Positions 45,361-52,508 of a stretch of DNA of 64,000 nt are shown here, piece after piece. The notes under the pieces are model-generated. The model did not search any database. It was not told where the DNA came from and saw only the letters and a list, made by a program, of their open reading frames with translations. The DNA lies in the NCBI RefSeq assembly GCF_030297595.1, contig NZ_AP028138.1, positions 620,001 through 684,000 of the forward strand, written 5' to 3'. Position numbers and translations under genes: made by a program. Within the stretch, counting starts at the first letter, position 1, and each line of letters begins with the position of its first letter. Source of the stretch: Polynucleobacter sp. HIN7. GTDB taxonomy: Bacteria > Pseudomonadota > Gammaproteobacteria > Burkholderiales > Burkholderiaceae.

Positions 45361-46746
45361 ATGGGCAGTTTCAAGGAAGACTTCAAAGATACCGTTGTTG
45401 CGCTTCTTGAAACCGCTCAAGACCAGTATCGAGATTTCGTCAGTTTCGTTAAAGAAACATGGCCTCTGCTTGTTCTATTGGCCGCTATCTTAATTGGCCT
45501 CATTGCCTACTGGAATCCACCTCCACCGCGCCATATCATCATGGCCTCCGGTATTCAAGGGGGATCATATGAACAATTAGCCGCGAAGTATGTGGAGTTC
45601 TTTGCAAAAAAAGGCGTGACTATTGAGCTGGTGCGCACCGAAGGTTCTCAAGAAAATATTAATCGTCTTTCCGATCGCAAAGACCCAGTCCAAGCAGCTT
45701 TCGTTCAAGGTGGATCTTTGCATGCTAAACAAGTTCCTGGTGTTGAGTCCCTTGGAAGTGTTGACTACGAGCCGATTTGGGTCTTCTATAGAGGACCATT
45801 TCTAAAAAATGGTGCTCTAGATCTTGATCGACTCGCAAAGGCTCGGGTAGCCATTGGCCCCGAGGGTAGTGGTACCCATGTTCAAGCAACGAAAATCTTT
45901 GGTGCCGGGCAAGTGATACGCATGCCAACCTTCCTGTCCTTAGAAAACGAACAGGCAGTAAGCGCCTTACAAAAGGGTGAGATTGATATGGTGGTGATGG
46001 TCGATGGCTTGCGTGCAAAAAATGTACAAACTCTGTTAAATGATCCGAATATAAATATTCTCAACTTTGTTCGCGCCGCAGCTTACACCAAAAATATTCA
46101 TTACCTAGAAGAACTTGAGGTACCCATGGGCGCTTTTAATATTGCGCGCAATTTCCCGCCCAGTGATACCAAAATGATTTCCACGGTCACTAATTTATTA
46201 ATTGATGATCGGATGCACCCAGCGATTCAGTTTCTCTTTCTGATGGCAGCCCAAGAGATCAATGGTAAAGAATCATTTTTTGCCAAGCGTGGCGAGTTCC
46301 CAGCCCTTATGAACTCGGAGTTTCCGGAAAGTCCCATTGCACAACAGTTTCATCAGCGCGGTTTACCCGTCTTAATGGATTTTTTACCATTTTGGGTGGC
46401 TGAGTTTATCCATCGGATGTTCTTTACATTGTTACCATTCTTTGCGATTGCCTACCCCGTAGTGCTTTCATTACCTAGCTATCGTCTAAGGCGTGTGCGA
46501 GCAAAACTCAATCGTATTTATGGCGAGCTAAAGTTTTTTGAGAACGATCTGTTAATTAGCTACGATCCCAGCAAGATGCCTGAGTATTTGGAGACCTTAG
46601 CGGACATGGAGCGACGTGCCTTGGCATTAAAAGTTCCCAAGAGCGCTGCAAGTGATTTTTATACTTTAAGAAGCAGTATCGATTATGTGCGCAACGCGCT
46701 CAATCGGGGCGATCATCAAATTCTGGGTCGCGAGAGTTCCATTTGA
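45361..46746 (+). CDS. TAXI-family TRAP transporter solute-binding protein, membrane-anchored
   Basis: This 461-residue protein has an N-terminal membrane helix (WPLLVLLAAILIGLIAYW), a TAXI binding domain starting MASGIQGGSYEQLAAKYVEFF, and a second hydrophobic segment near residue 355 (FFTLLPFFAIAYPVVLSLP) followed by a cytoplasmic helical tail. That layout is typical of the membrane-anchored TAXI type. The ligand is unknown, and no TRAP permease is next to it. Its stop overlaps the following TTG start. Confidence 0.85.
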   Translation: MGSFKEDFKDTVVALLETAQDQYRDFVSFVKETWPLLVLLAAILIGLIAYWNPPPPRHIIMASGIQGGSYEQLAAKYVEFFAKKGVTIELVRTEGSQENINRLSDRKDPVQAAFVQGGSLHAKQVPGVESLGSVDYEPIWVFYRGPFLKNGALDLDRLAKARVAIGPEGSGTHVQATKIFGAGQVIRMPTFLSLENEQAVSALQKGEIDMVVMVDGLRAKNVQTLLNDPNINILNFVRAAAYTKNIHYLEELEVPMGAFNIARNFPPSDTKMISTVTNLLIDDRMHPAIQFLFLMAAQEINGKESFFAKRGEFPALMNSEFPESPIAQQFHQRGLPVLMDFLPFWVAEFIHRMFFTLLPFFAIAYPVVLSLPSYRLRRVRAKLNRIYGELKFFENDLLISYDPSKMPEYLETLADMERRALALKVPKSAASDFYTLRSSIDYVRNALNRGDHQILGRESSI

Positions 46747-47936
46747 TTTGGGATGTCATCATTATTGGTGGCGGAGCCGCCGGTCTCTTTTGTGCTGGAA
46801 TTGCTGGACAGCGTGGTAAAAAAGTTCTGGTACTGGATCATGCTCCAGTATTGGGGGAGAAGATTCGTATCAGTGGTGGCGGGCGGTGTAATTTCACAAA
46901 TCTGAACTCAGCCCCTGAGCATTTTTTATCCCTCAATCCCCATTTTGTAAAAAGCCCCCTGGCGCGGTATTCATCAAAGGACTTCATTAATCTCGTGCGT
47001 GAGTACCGCATTCCGTTTCATGAGAAACATCGTGGCCAACTATTCTGTGATGATTCTGCAAAAGACATTATTCAGATGCTGTTGGCTGAGTGTCATAAGG
47101 GTGGTGTCACTATTCAACATCCAGTATCTGTTACCCAAATTATCAAATCGCAATCGAACTGGACTTTAGAAACAACAGATGGAATCAAACAGGCTACTCA
47201 TTTAATTATTGCGACCGGAGGATTGCCAGTACCAGCGATTGGCGCGAGTGATTTTGCTCTGCGAATTGCCAAGCAGTTTGAAATCCCAACTACTTCGGTG
47301 CGTCCTGCATTGGTACCACTCGCATTCACCTCAGACGAGTTTTCAGTATTCACCAGCTTGGCTGGGATCAGCTTGGAAGCTAGCGTCCAGGCGGGAGAGC
47401 GTAACCACGGTTACGGAACCTATCGATTTGATGAAGATCTTTTGATAACCCATAAAGGGCTCTCGGGACCCGCTATTTTGCAAGCCAGTAGCTATTGGCA
47501 TGAGGGCGAAGCGATCCACATCAATTGGCTAGGAAAGACCGATTTTGATGCGATCTTTTCTGAGGCGCACCAGAAAACAGTTGATGCCGCTCTCGCAGAG
47601 GTATTGCCGCAACGCGTTGCACAATTGTTGACCGAACAGCTCAATCTCGCAAAACGTAATTGGGCGGAGGTATCTAAGAAAGATCGAGAAGCCTTGCGTA
47701 CCCATTTAACGAAGGCCCAAATGAAGCCTGCAGGTACCCTGGGATGGAAAAAAGCGGAGGTCATGTTGGGCGGGGTCGATACCAAAGCATTGGATGGCAA
47801 GACCATGATGGCTAAACAACATCAGAATCTCTACTTCATCGGCGAGTGTGTGGATGTCACCGGACATCTTGGAGGGCATAATTTCCAGTGGGCTTGGTCG
47901 TCGGCGTTTGTTTGTGCAAATGCACTGGCTGGCTAG
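46743..47936 (+). CDS. NAD(P)/FAD-dependent oxidoreductase, HI0933/BaiN-like
   Basis: This 397-residue flavoprotein starts IWDVIIIGGGAAGLFCAGIA and has GGGRCNFTNL, the GLSGPAILQASSYW part and a C-terminal GECVDVTGHLGGHNFQWAWS, signatures of the HI0933/BaiN family. The start codon is TTG and overlaps the upstream stop. These proteins are thought to reduce unsaturated or modified substrates; the substrate is not known. Confidence 0.9.
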   Translation: MIWDVIIIGGGAAGLFCAGIAGQRGKKVLVLDHAPVLGEKIRISGGGRCNFTNLNSAPEHFLSLNPHFVKSPLARYSSKDFINLVREYRIPFHEKHRGQLFCDDSAKDIIQMLLAECHKGGVTIQHPVSVTQIIKSQSNWTLETTDGIKQATHLIIATGGLPVPAIGASDFALRIAKQFEIPTTSVRPALVPLAFTSDEFSVFTSLAGISLEASVQAGERNHGYGTYRFDEDLLITHKGLSGPAILQASSYWHEGEAIHINWLGKTDFDAIFSEAHQKTVDAALAEVLPQRVAQLLTEQLNLAKRNWAEVSKKDREALRTHLTKAQMKPAGTLGWKKAEVMLGGVDTKALDGKTMMAKQHQNLYFIGECVDVTGHLGGHNFQWAWSSAFVCANALAG

Positions 47937-47970
47937 AATTCAATTTCAATAAATTACATGGGGAGTGTTG

Positions 47971-48369
47971 ATGGGCTTACTAATTGATCGTGTCGATCAC
48001 CTCGTACTGACGGTGACTGATATTGAGAAAACTACGCAGTTTTATGAAAAGGCACTCGGTTTTGAGCGAGAGTTCTTTAAAGGACCCGAAGGACAGCCAC
48101 GGTATGCCTTGTTGTTTGGGCAATACAAGATCAATCTGCAAGATAAAAATACCGAAACCCCGACCAAGGCAAAAGCGCCAACGATTGGGGCTGGCGATTT
48201 TTGCTTGATCTCCAAAGTTCCACTGGATGACTTCATTGCTCACCTACAAAAGGTTGGCGTAACCATCGATACAGGTCCGGTACAGCGCCGGGGAGCTTTG
48301 GGGCCGATTCGGTCGGTCTATTTCAGGGATCCAGATGGAAACCTGGTTGAAGTCGCCGAATACATCTAG
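47971..48369 (+). CDS. VOC family (glyoxalase/dioxygenase superfamily) protein
   Basis: This protein of about 132 residues has the paired VOC fold: IDRVDHLVLTVTDIEKTTQF, FYEKALGFERE, and RSVYFRDPDGNLVEVAEYI with metal-type Glu and His. It could be a fosfomycin-resistance-like or glyoxalase-like enzyme; the exact reaction is not told by sequence. The start at 47971 has GGGGAG before it. A terminator follows. Confidence 0.85.
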   Translation: MGLLIDRVDHLVLTVTDIEKTTQFYEKALGFEREFFKGPEGQPRYALLFGQYKINLQDKNTETPTKAKAPTIGAGDFCLISKVPLDDFIAHLQKVGVTIDTGPVQRRGALGPIRSVYFRDPDGNLVEVAEYI

Positions 48370-48390
48370 ATTTCACCTGTACGACCCTCA

Positions 48391-48414
48391 AAAGCCCCAA
48401 ATCGGGGCTTTTTT
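48391..48414 (+). terminator. intrinsic terminator after the VOC gene
   Basis: AAAGCCCC (48391-48398) and GGGGCTTT (48404-48411) form an 8-bp stem with a 5-base loop and a T-rich tail. It insulates the LH2 promoter downstream. Confidence 0.9.
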
Positions 48415-48490
48415 CTATTTTATTAACTAATTGATTTTAAAGGGTATTTTTATCGTTATTCCCATATAAAGGCATATTGACACCCAAATA

Positions 48491-48534
48491 TGTATATTTT
48501 TATTGACAAAGATATATGTAAATTTAGAATTACA
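48491..48534 (+). promoter_or_regulatory. LH2 (puc) promoter with twin PpsR/CrtJ-type boxes
   Basis: Two perfect TGT-N12-ACA palindromes, TGTATATTTTTATTGACA (48491-48508) and TGTAAATTTAGAATTACA (48517-48534), are separated by exactly 8 bp. TTGACA (48503-48508) is a full-consensus -35 inside the first, and TAGAAT (48525-48530) a -10 inside the second, with a 16-bp spacer. Transcription would start near 48537. PpsR (CrtJ) represses photosynthesis promoters at such paired sites in aerobic or light conditions in other proteobacteria. Confidence 0.88.
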
Positions 48535-48582
48535 CTTAAGAAAAGTAGGTTATTAAGATTTTGTGGCAGAGGGTGTCATAAA

Positions 48583-48596
48583 ACCCGCGTGCGGGT
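48583..48596 (+). repeat. GC-rich hairpin in the puc leader
   Basis: ACCCGC (48583-48588) and GCGGGT (48591-48596) can pair in the 5' leader of the LH2 transcript, about 40 bases before pucB. The tight turn means the effective stem is short. A role in mRNA stability is possible. Confidence 0.45.
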
Positions 48597-48636
48597 GGAG
48601 CACGAGAAGTAGGGTGTCTTTCAAAGGGAGAAAACT

Positions 48637-48789
48637 ATGTCAGACCCAAACAAGGTATGGCCCACCGGCTTAACGGAGGCTGAATCTGAAGAGTTACACC
48701 GTAATCTGATTCAAGGCACGCAGTTTTTTGGCATGATCGCAGCTCTTGCCCATTTGCTTGCGTACATTTATTCGCCTTGGCTGAAATAA
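48637..48789 (+). CDS. pucB: light-harvesting LH2-type antenna beta subunit
   Basis: This 50-residue peptide, too short for routine ORF calls, starts MSDPNKVWPTGLTEAESEEL and has one membrane helix ending YIYSPWLK. His39 in ALAHLLAY is the B850-type bacteriochlorophyll ligand, with the A-x3-H and PW of antenna beta chains. The N-terminal KVWPTGLT is like LH2 beta of Rubrivivax-type betaproteobacteria rather than LH1. The residue at -10 from His39 is Gln29; known LH2 beta chains have Arg there, which contacts the B800 pigment. GGGAG precedes the ATG, and pucA follows 10 bases later. Confidence 0.95.
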   Translation: MSDPNKVWPTGLTEAESEELHRNLIQGTQFFGMIAALAHLLAYIYSPWLK

Positions 48790-48799
48790 GGAGAAAAAA

Positions 48800-49012
48800 A
48801 TGATTTACGGAAAAATGTGGTGTGTCGTAAAACCATCCGTCGGGATCCCATTATTCTTGGGTGCCTGCGCAGTTGGTTCGTTTGCTGTTCATACAATGAT
48901 CCTCAACAATACAACGTGGGTTAAAGCATTTTTGAATGGCAATGCTGATAAAGTAGCTAGCGCTTCAGCATCGGCAGCAGCAGCACCTGCAGCACCTGCA
49001 GTGAAGAAGTAA
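48800..49012 (+). CDS. pucA: light-harvesting LH2-type antenna alpha subunit, B800-820-like
   Basis: This 70-residue antenna alpha peptide starts MIYGKMWCVVKPSVGIPLFL, has one membrane helix with His31 (AVHTMIL) as ligand, and an Ala/Pro/Ser-rich C-terminal tail from about residue 51. Aligned to Rps. acidophila LH2 alpha, which has the same numbering for His31, residues 44 and 45 are Phe and Leu instead of Tyr and Trp. That pair marks the blue-shifted B800-820 complex. The start codon is next to a AAGGAG site. A terminator follows at 49032. Confidence 0.95.
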   Translation: MIYGKMWCVVKPSVGIPLFLGACAVGSFAVHTMILNNTTWVKAFLNGNADKVASASASAAAAPAAPAVKK

Positions 49013-49031
49013 AGTACTTTAATTTTTCACT

Positions 49032-49062
49032 AGTCCGAGGTCGGCGGGCCTCGGACTTTTTG
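49032..49062 (+). terminator. terminator/attenuator between pucA and pucC
   Basis: AGTCCGAGG (49032-49040) and CCTCGGACT (49049-49057) form a 9-bp stem with an 8-base loop, followed by TTTTT. It allows abundant pucBA mRNA with limited read-through into pucC. Confidence 0.9.
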
Positions 49063-49116
49063 CATTTTGATAGTGGGTCTTGACGCCGGTTGATCCTGAT
49101 GGTGAGATAGCTATAC

Positions 49117-50556
49117 ATGAAACGCTTGAGCGAGAAACTAGTGCAATCCTGGACCAGCCTCGGTCCTAAGTTTCTGCCATTTGCAGACGCCGCAACCCCC
49201 GATTTGCCCCTCTCGCGACTTCTGCGACTCTCCTTATTTCAAGTTTCGGTTGGCATGGCCTTGGTCTTATTGATTGGCACACTCAATCGCGTGATGATCG
49301 TTGAGCTTGGGGTACCCGCCTCTTTAGTGGCGATGATGGTTTCTTTGCCACTAGTGTTTGCACCATTTCGTGCTTTGATTGGTTTTCGTTCTGACACCCA
49401 TCGCTCTGAGCTAGGGTGGCGACGCGTTCCCTATATTTGGATGGGAACACTTGTGCAGTTTGGTGGTCTTGCCATCATGCCATTTGCCTTACTGGTTCTA
49501 TCTGGCGGCGGTCAGTCGGCAGATGCCCCAGCTTGGATTGGACAGGCCTCTGCTGCGCTGGCATTCTTGTTAGTGGGTGCTGGGATTCACATTACCCAGA
49601 CCGTTGGATTGGCGTTGGCGACCGACTTAGCGCCACAAGAATCGCAACCCAAAGTGGTTGGACTCATGTATGTGATGTTGCTCCTCGGAATGATTGTGAG
49701 CGCTTTTGTATTTGCAGCAGTCTTAGAGGATTTTTCACCGGGTCGTCTGATTCAGGTGATTCAAGGCTGCGCAATCACCACGATGATTTTGAATGTAATT
49801 GCCCTGTGGAAGCAGGAGACCCGCGATCGAAATCGACGCTTCAAGAATCCCGATCAGCCAACGTTTAAGCAATCCTGGGAACTCTTTTGTAAAGGCGATC
49901 ATGCGATTCGTCGTTTAACCGCGGTTGGTTTGGGAACCATGGCGTTCACTATGGAGGACGTTCTGTTAGAGCCCTATGGTGGCGAGATTCTGAAACTCAG
50001 CGTTAGTTCAACGACGTTCTTGACTGCAACCTTAGCAATGGGAGGCTTAATCGGGTTTGGACTGGCATCGCGTGTGCTCAGTCGAGGGGCAGATCCATTT
50101 CGGATGGCTAGTATGGGCGCGCTACTTGGCTTACCCGCTTTTGTGGCGGTTATTCTTGCGGCCCCTTTAGCCTCTGCATCATTATTTAGCTTCGGGGTCT
50201 TCCTGATTGGGTTTGGAGGCGGCTTATTTGGTCATGGCACATTAACAGCCACCATGAATCTTGCGCCGCCGGAGCAACGCGGATTGGCTCTAGGTGCCTG
50301 GGGTGCTGTGCAGGCCACGGGGGCAGGGATTGCAATGGCCCTTGGCGGAGTAATTCGTGATCTTGTTAATTACTTTGCGATGAACGGTTACTTTGGTGCT
50401 ACTCTCGTTGACCCAAGCACGGGATACATTGCTGTGTATGCCATTGAGATCGCGCTTTTAATAGTAACGATTGTTGCGATGGCCCCATTAATGAGGCAAC
50501 GGGGAATGCCGCAACCCTTGCAAACGAGTTCAGGCGGCATGGGTCGTAGTTCTTAA
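49117..50556 (+). CDS. pucC: PucC-family light-harvesting complex assembly protein
   Basis: This 479-residue membrane protein of the BCH2/PucC group of the major facilitator superfamily has about 12 hydrophobic segments. Key stretches are GTLNRVMIVELGVPASLVAMM, FRALIGFRSDTHRSELGWRR, VPYIWMGTLVQFGGLAIMPF and AFTMEDVLLEPYGGEIL; each is typical of PucC/LhaA. The family delivers bacteriochlorophyll or helps insert antenna chains. It lies after the pucBA terminator and before a 27-residue ORF with its own ribosome site. Confidence 0.95.
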   Translation: MKRLSEKLVQSWTSLGPKFLPFADAATPDLPLSRLLRLSLFQVSVGMALVLLIGTLNRVMIVELGVPASLVAMMVSLPLVFAPFRALIGFRSDTHRSELGWRRVPYIWMGTLVQFGGLAIMPFALLVLSGGGQSADAPAWIGQASAALAFLLVGAGIHITQTVGLALATDLAPQESQPKVVGLMYVMLLLGMIVSAFVFAAVLEDFSPGRLIQVIQGCAITTMILNVIALWKQETRDRNRRFKNPDQPTFKQSWELFCKGDHAIRRLTAVGLGTMAFTMEDVLLEPYGGEILKLSVSSTTFLTATLAMGGLIGFGLASRVLSRGADPFRMASMGALLGLPAFVAVILAAPLASASLFSFGVFLIGFGGGLFGHGTLTATMNLAPPEQRGLALGAWGAVQATGAGIAMALGGVIRDLVNYFAMNGYFGATLVDPSTGYIAVYAIEIALLIVTIVAMAPLMRQRGMPQPLQTSSGGMGRSS

Positions 50557-50570
50557 TCAAGGAGAAAGCG

Positions 50571-50654
50571 ATGGAAGCAGGTTACGTTGTTGCAATTTTG
50601 ATTGTTGCGATTGGCGCCATGGTCACCATTCGGAATATGAATCGCCGCAAGTAA
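50571..50654 (+). CDS. putative 27-residue single-helix membrane peptide after pucC
   Basis: ATG at 50571 has AAGGAG about six bases before it, and the frame encodes MEAGYVVAILIVAIGAMVTI followed by RNMNRRK. One hydrophobic helix with a positive C-terminal end fits an inner-membrane peptide. It lies 14 bases after pucC, so it is probably cotranscribed. In other phototrophs small membrane peptides join antenna complexes (PucE/gamma-like, protein-U or -W); homology is not visible here. The coding assignment is a prediction. Confidence 0.6.
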   Translation: MEAGYVVAILIVAIGAMVTIRNMNRRK

Positions 50655-50661
50655 GTATTAC

Positions 50662-50865
50662 TTAGGAATCGCCTTTGCGTTTTTTACCCAAAAACGATTC
50701 TACGATGATCGAGCAAAATACCGCTCCCAGAAGGGCGGTAGTCACGGCCATGATCGGACCACTAATTTGCATACCAAAATCGTAGCCAAATTTCAGGCCG
50801 ATACCCACTGCAATCAGGTAAGGGATCAAAAAGAGGTAGTTGCGAAGCTTCTTCATAGGCACCAT
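50662..50865 (-). CDS. small two-helix membrane protein, unknown function
   Basis: This 67-residue (or 64 from Met at 50856) protein has two hydrophobic segments (YLFLIPYLIAVGIGLKFGYD and the PIMAVTTALLGAVFCSIIV stretch) and a charged KKRKGDS end. It points toward the LH2 genes. No family is recognised. It lies outside the puc operon and may be a general small membrane protein. Confidence 0.6.
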   Translation of the reverse strand: MVPMKKLRNYLFLIPYLIAVGIGLKFGYDFGMQISGPIMAVTTALLGAVFCSIIVESFLGKKRKGDS

Positions 50866-50938
50866 CTTAGCCGGGAAATTCTGCTCAGCAATTTTGATGG
50901 GCTTGGATCATAATGACTTTTCAATCGGAGAGTTCATC

Positions 50939-51406
50939 ATGGCGATCAAACGGTTTGCTATTTCCCTATTTTCAATTTTCTCGATCGTCTTTGGATTAGG
51001 AGCATTCGCTGCTGATACCGGACCAAGTGAGTCCGCCCCATCTTGGCAAGCGGAAGCCCAAAAAGAGATTAAGGCGAATCAATACGATGCTGCCATCAAA
51101 ACATTACTGGCAGCCAATCAGCCCAACTCGGCGGATTGGAACAATTTGCTCGGTTATGCGCAACGCAAAAAGACCCCGCCGGATTTAGCTGCTGCGGAGC
51201 GTTACTATCAGGCGGCCCTGAAGATTGATCCAAAACATCGTGGCGCCCTGGAGTACTACGGTGAGTTATTTTTAATGAAAAATGATTTAGCTGGAGCCGA
51301 ACAGATGCTTGCCCGACTCAATAAGGCCTGCTTCTTGCCGTGCGAGGAGTATCGCGAGCTAAAAGATGAAATTGCTAAGTACAGGGCTCAAAAAGGCATA
51401 AAGTAG
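50939..51406 (+). CDS. periplasmic TPR-repeat protein
   Basis: This protein of about 155 residues has a signal peptide (FAISLFSIFSIVFGLGAFA), then one to two tetratricopeptide-like repeats including YYQAALKIDPKHRGALEYYG. Two cysteines (ACFLPC) near the C-terminus form a CxxxxC pair. It is a soluble periplasmic protein likely binding other proteins. Start chosen at 50939 with GGAG before it. Role unknown. Confidence 0.78.
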   Translation: MAIKRFAISLFSIFSIVFGLGAFAADTGPSESAPSWQAEAQKEIKANQYDAAIKTLLAANQPNSADWNNLLGYAQRKKTPPDLAAAERYYQAALKIDPKHRGALEYYGELFLMKNDLAGAEQMLARLNKACFLPCEEYRELKDEIAKYRAQKGIK

Positions 51407-51486
51407 GCCTCAGCTAAAAATCGGGGCCCGGGTCTCAATATCTGAGAAAATAGAGTTTTGATTAATGAGTTTAAAGACCCGCCACC

Positions 51487-52494
51487 ATGCCAGCAGGGAG
51501 AACCACGCTTTCAGAGTATTTAAGCCAGCAATCGGCTCAGCACCCATCACTCCACCCTGATCTTGGTTCGCTTGTATTAGAAATTGCCAAAGCTGTTCAA
51601 GAAATCGCTTTATTAACCTCCCAAGGAGCGCTTGCTGGCGTATTGGGCAGTTTAGAGAGTCAAAATGTTCAGGGCGAGACCCAAAAGAAATTAGACGTTC
51701 TCTCCGATGAGATTTTGATTCAGACCTTTCGATCCGGCAATCTCGTGGCTGGAATTGCATCTGAAGAGAATGATGAGCCACTGAGTAATCCCAAGGGTGG
51801 ATCCTTCCTATGCTTATTTGATCCACTTGATGGTTCATCGAATATTGACGTTAACGTCTCGGTCGGAACCATCTTTTCAATATTATCTGCAACCCCGAAC
51901 GCCACGCTGACAGTGGGCGATTACCTGCGAACGGGTCGCCAGCAGATTGCAGCAGGGTATGCAATCTATGGACCGGCAACCATGTTGGTCTTTAGTTTGG
52001 GGCACGGTACACATGGCTTTACTTTTGATGCAGCATCTGGCGAATTCATATTGACGCACCCAGGGATTCAAGTCCCTGCCGATACCAGTGAATTTGCCAT
52101 CAACGCCAGCAATGAGCGCTTCTGGGAGCCGCCTGTGAGTCGCTATATCAGCGAATGCAAGCAAGGTAAAACCAGTGTGCGAGGACGTGACTTTAATATG
52201 CGTTGGATTGCGAGTATGGTGGCGGATGTTCACCGAATCTTGATGCGCGGTGGAGTCTTTATGTATCCCAAAGACACAAAGGATCCGAGTAAACCAGGGC
52301 GCTTGCGTCTGATGTATGAAGCGAACCCGATGACATTTGTGGTGGAGCAGGCCGGCGGCTTGGGTTCCACTGGACGTCAACGTATCTTGGATGTTCAACC
52401 GGAGAGTATTCATCAACGAATCCCCGTCATTTTGGGATCTAAAAATGAAGTAGAGCGTATTGAGGACTATCACCGCGAACATGATCGTGCGTAA
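51487..52494 (+). CDS. fbp: fructose-1,6-bisphosphatase, class 1
   Basis: This 335-residue enzyme has the metal site [18 protein letters not shown], with GTIFSIL, and substrate motifs RYISECKQG and [14 protein letters not shown]. It removes a phosphate from fructose-1,6-bisphosphate in gluconeogenesis and the Calvin cycle. It heads the run fbp-tkt-fba-gap-ppc, 14 bases before tkt. No ribulose-bisphosphate carboxylase or phosphoribulokinase lies in the window. Confidence 0.95.
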   Translation: MPAGRTTLSEYLSQQSAQHPSLHPDLGSLVLEIAKAVQEIALLTSQGALAGVLGSLESQNVQGETQKKLDVLSDEILIQTFRSGNLVAGIASEENDEPLSNPKGGSFLCLFDPLDGSSNIDVNVSVGTIFSILSATPNATLTVGDYLRTGRQQIAAGYAIYGPATMLVFSLGHGTHGFTFDAASGEFILTHPGIQVPADTSEFAINASNERFWEPPVSRYISECKQGKTSVRGRDFNMRWIASMVADVHRILMRGGVFMYPKDTKDPSKPGRLRLMYEANPMTFVVEQAGGLGSTGRQRILDVQPESIHQRIPVILGSKNEVERIEDYHREHDRA

Positions 52495-52508
52495 CACTAA
52501 TAACAAGC

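Noticed and set aside
48637..49012. LH1 (pufBA) antenna genes
   Set aside because: The beta N-terminus (KVWPTGLT) and alpha MIYGKMWCVVKPSVG are LH2-type, and pufLM do not follow.
49080..49110. Promoter for pucC starting from TTGACG
   Set aside because: No acceptable -10 at 16-18 bases; read-through from pucBA is simpler.
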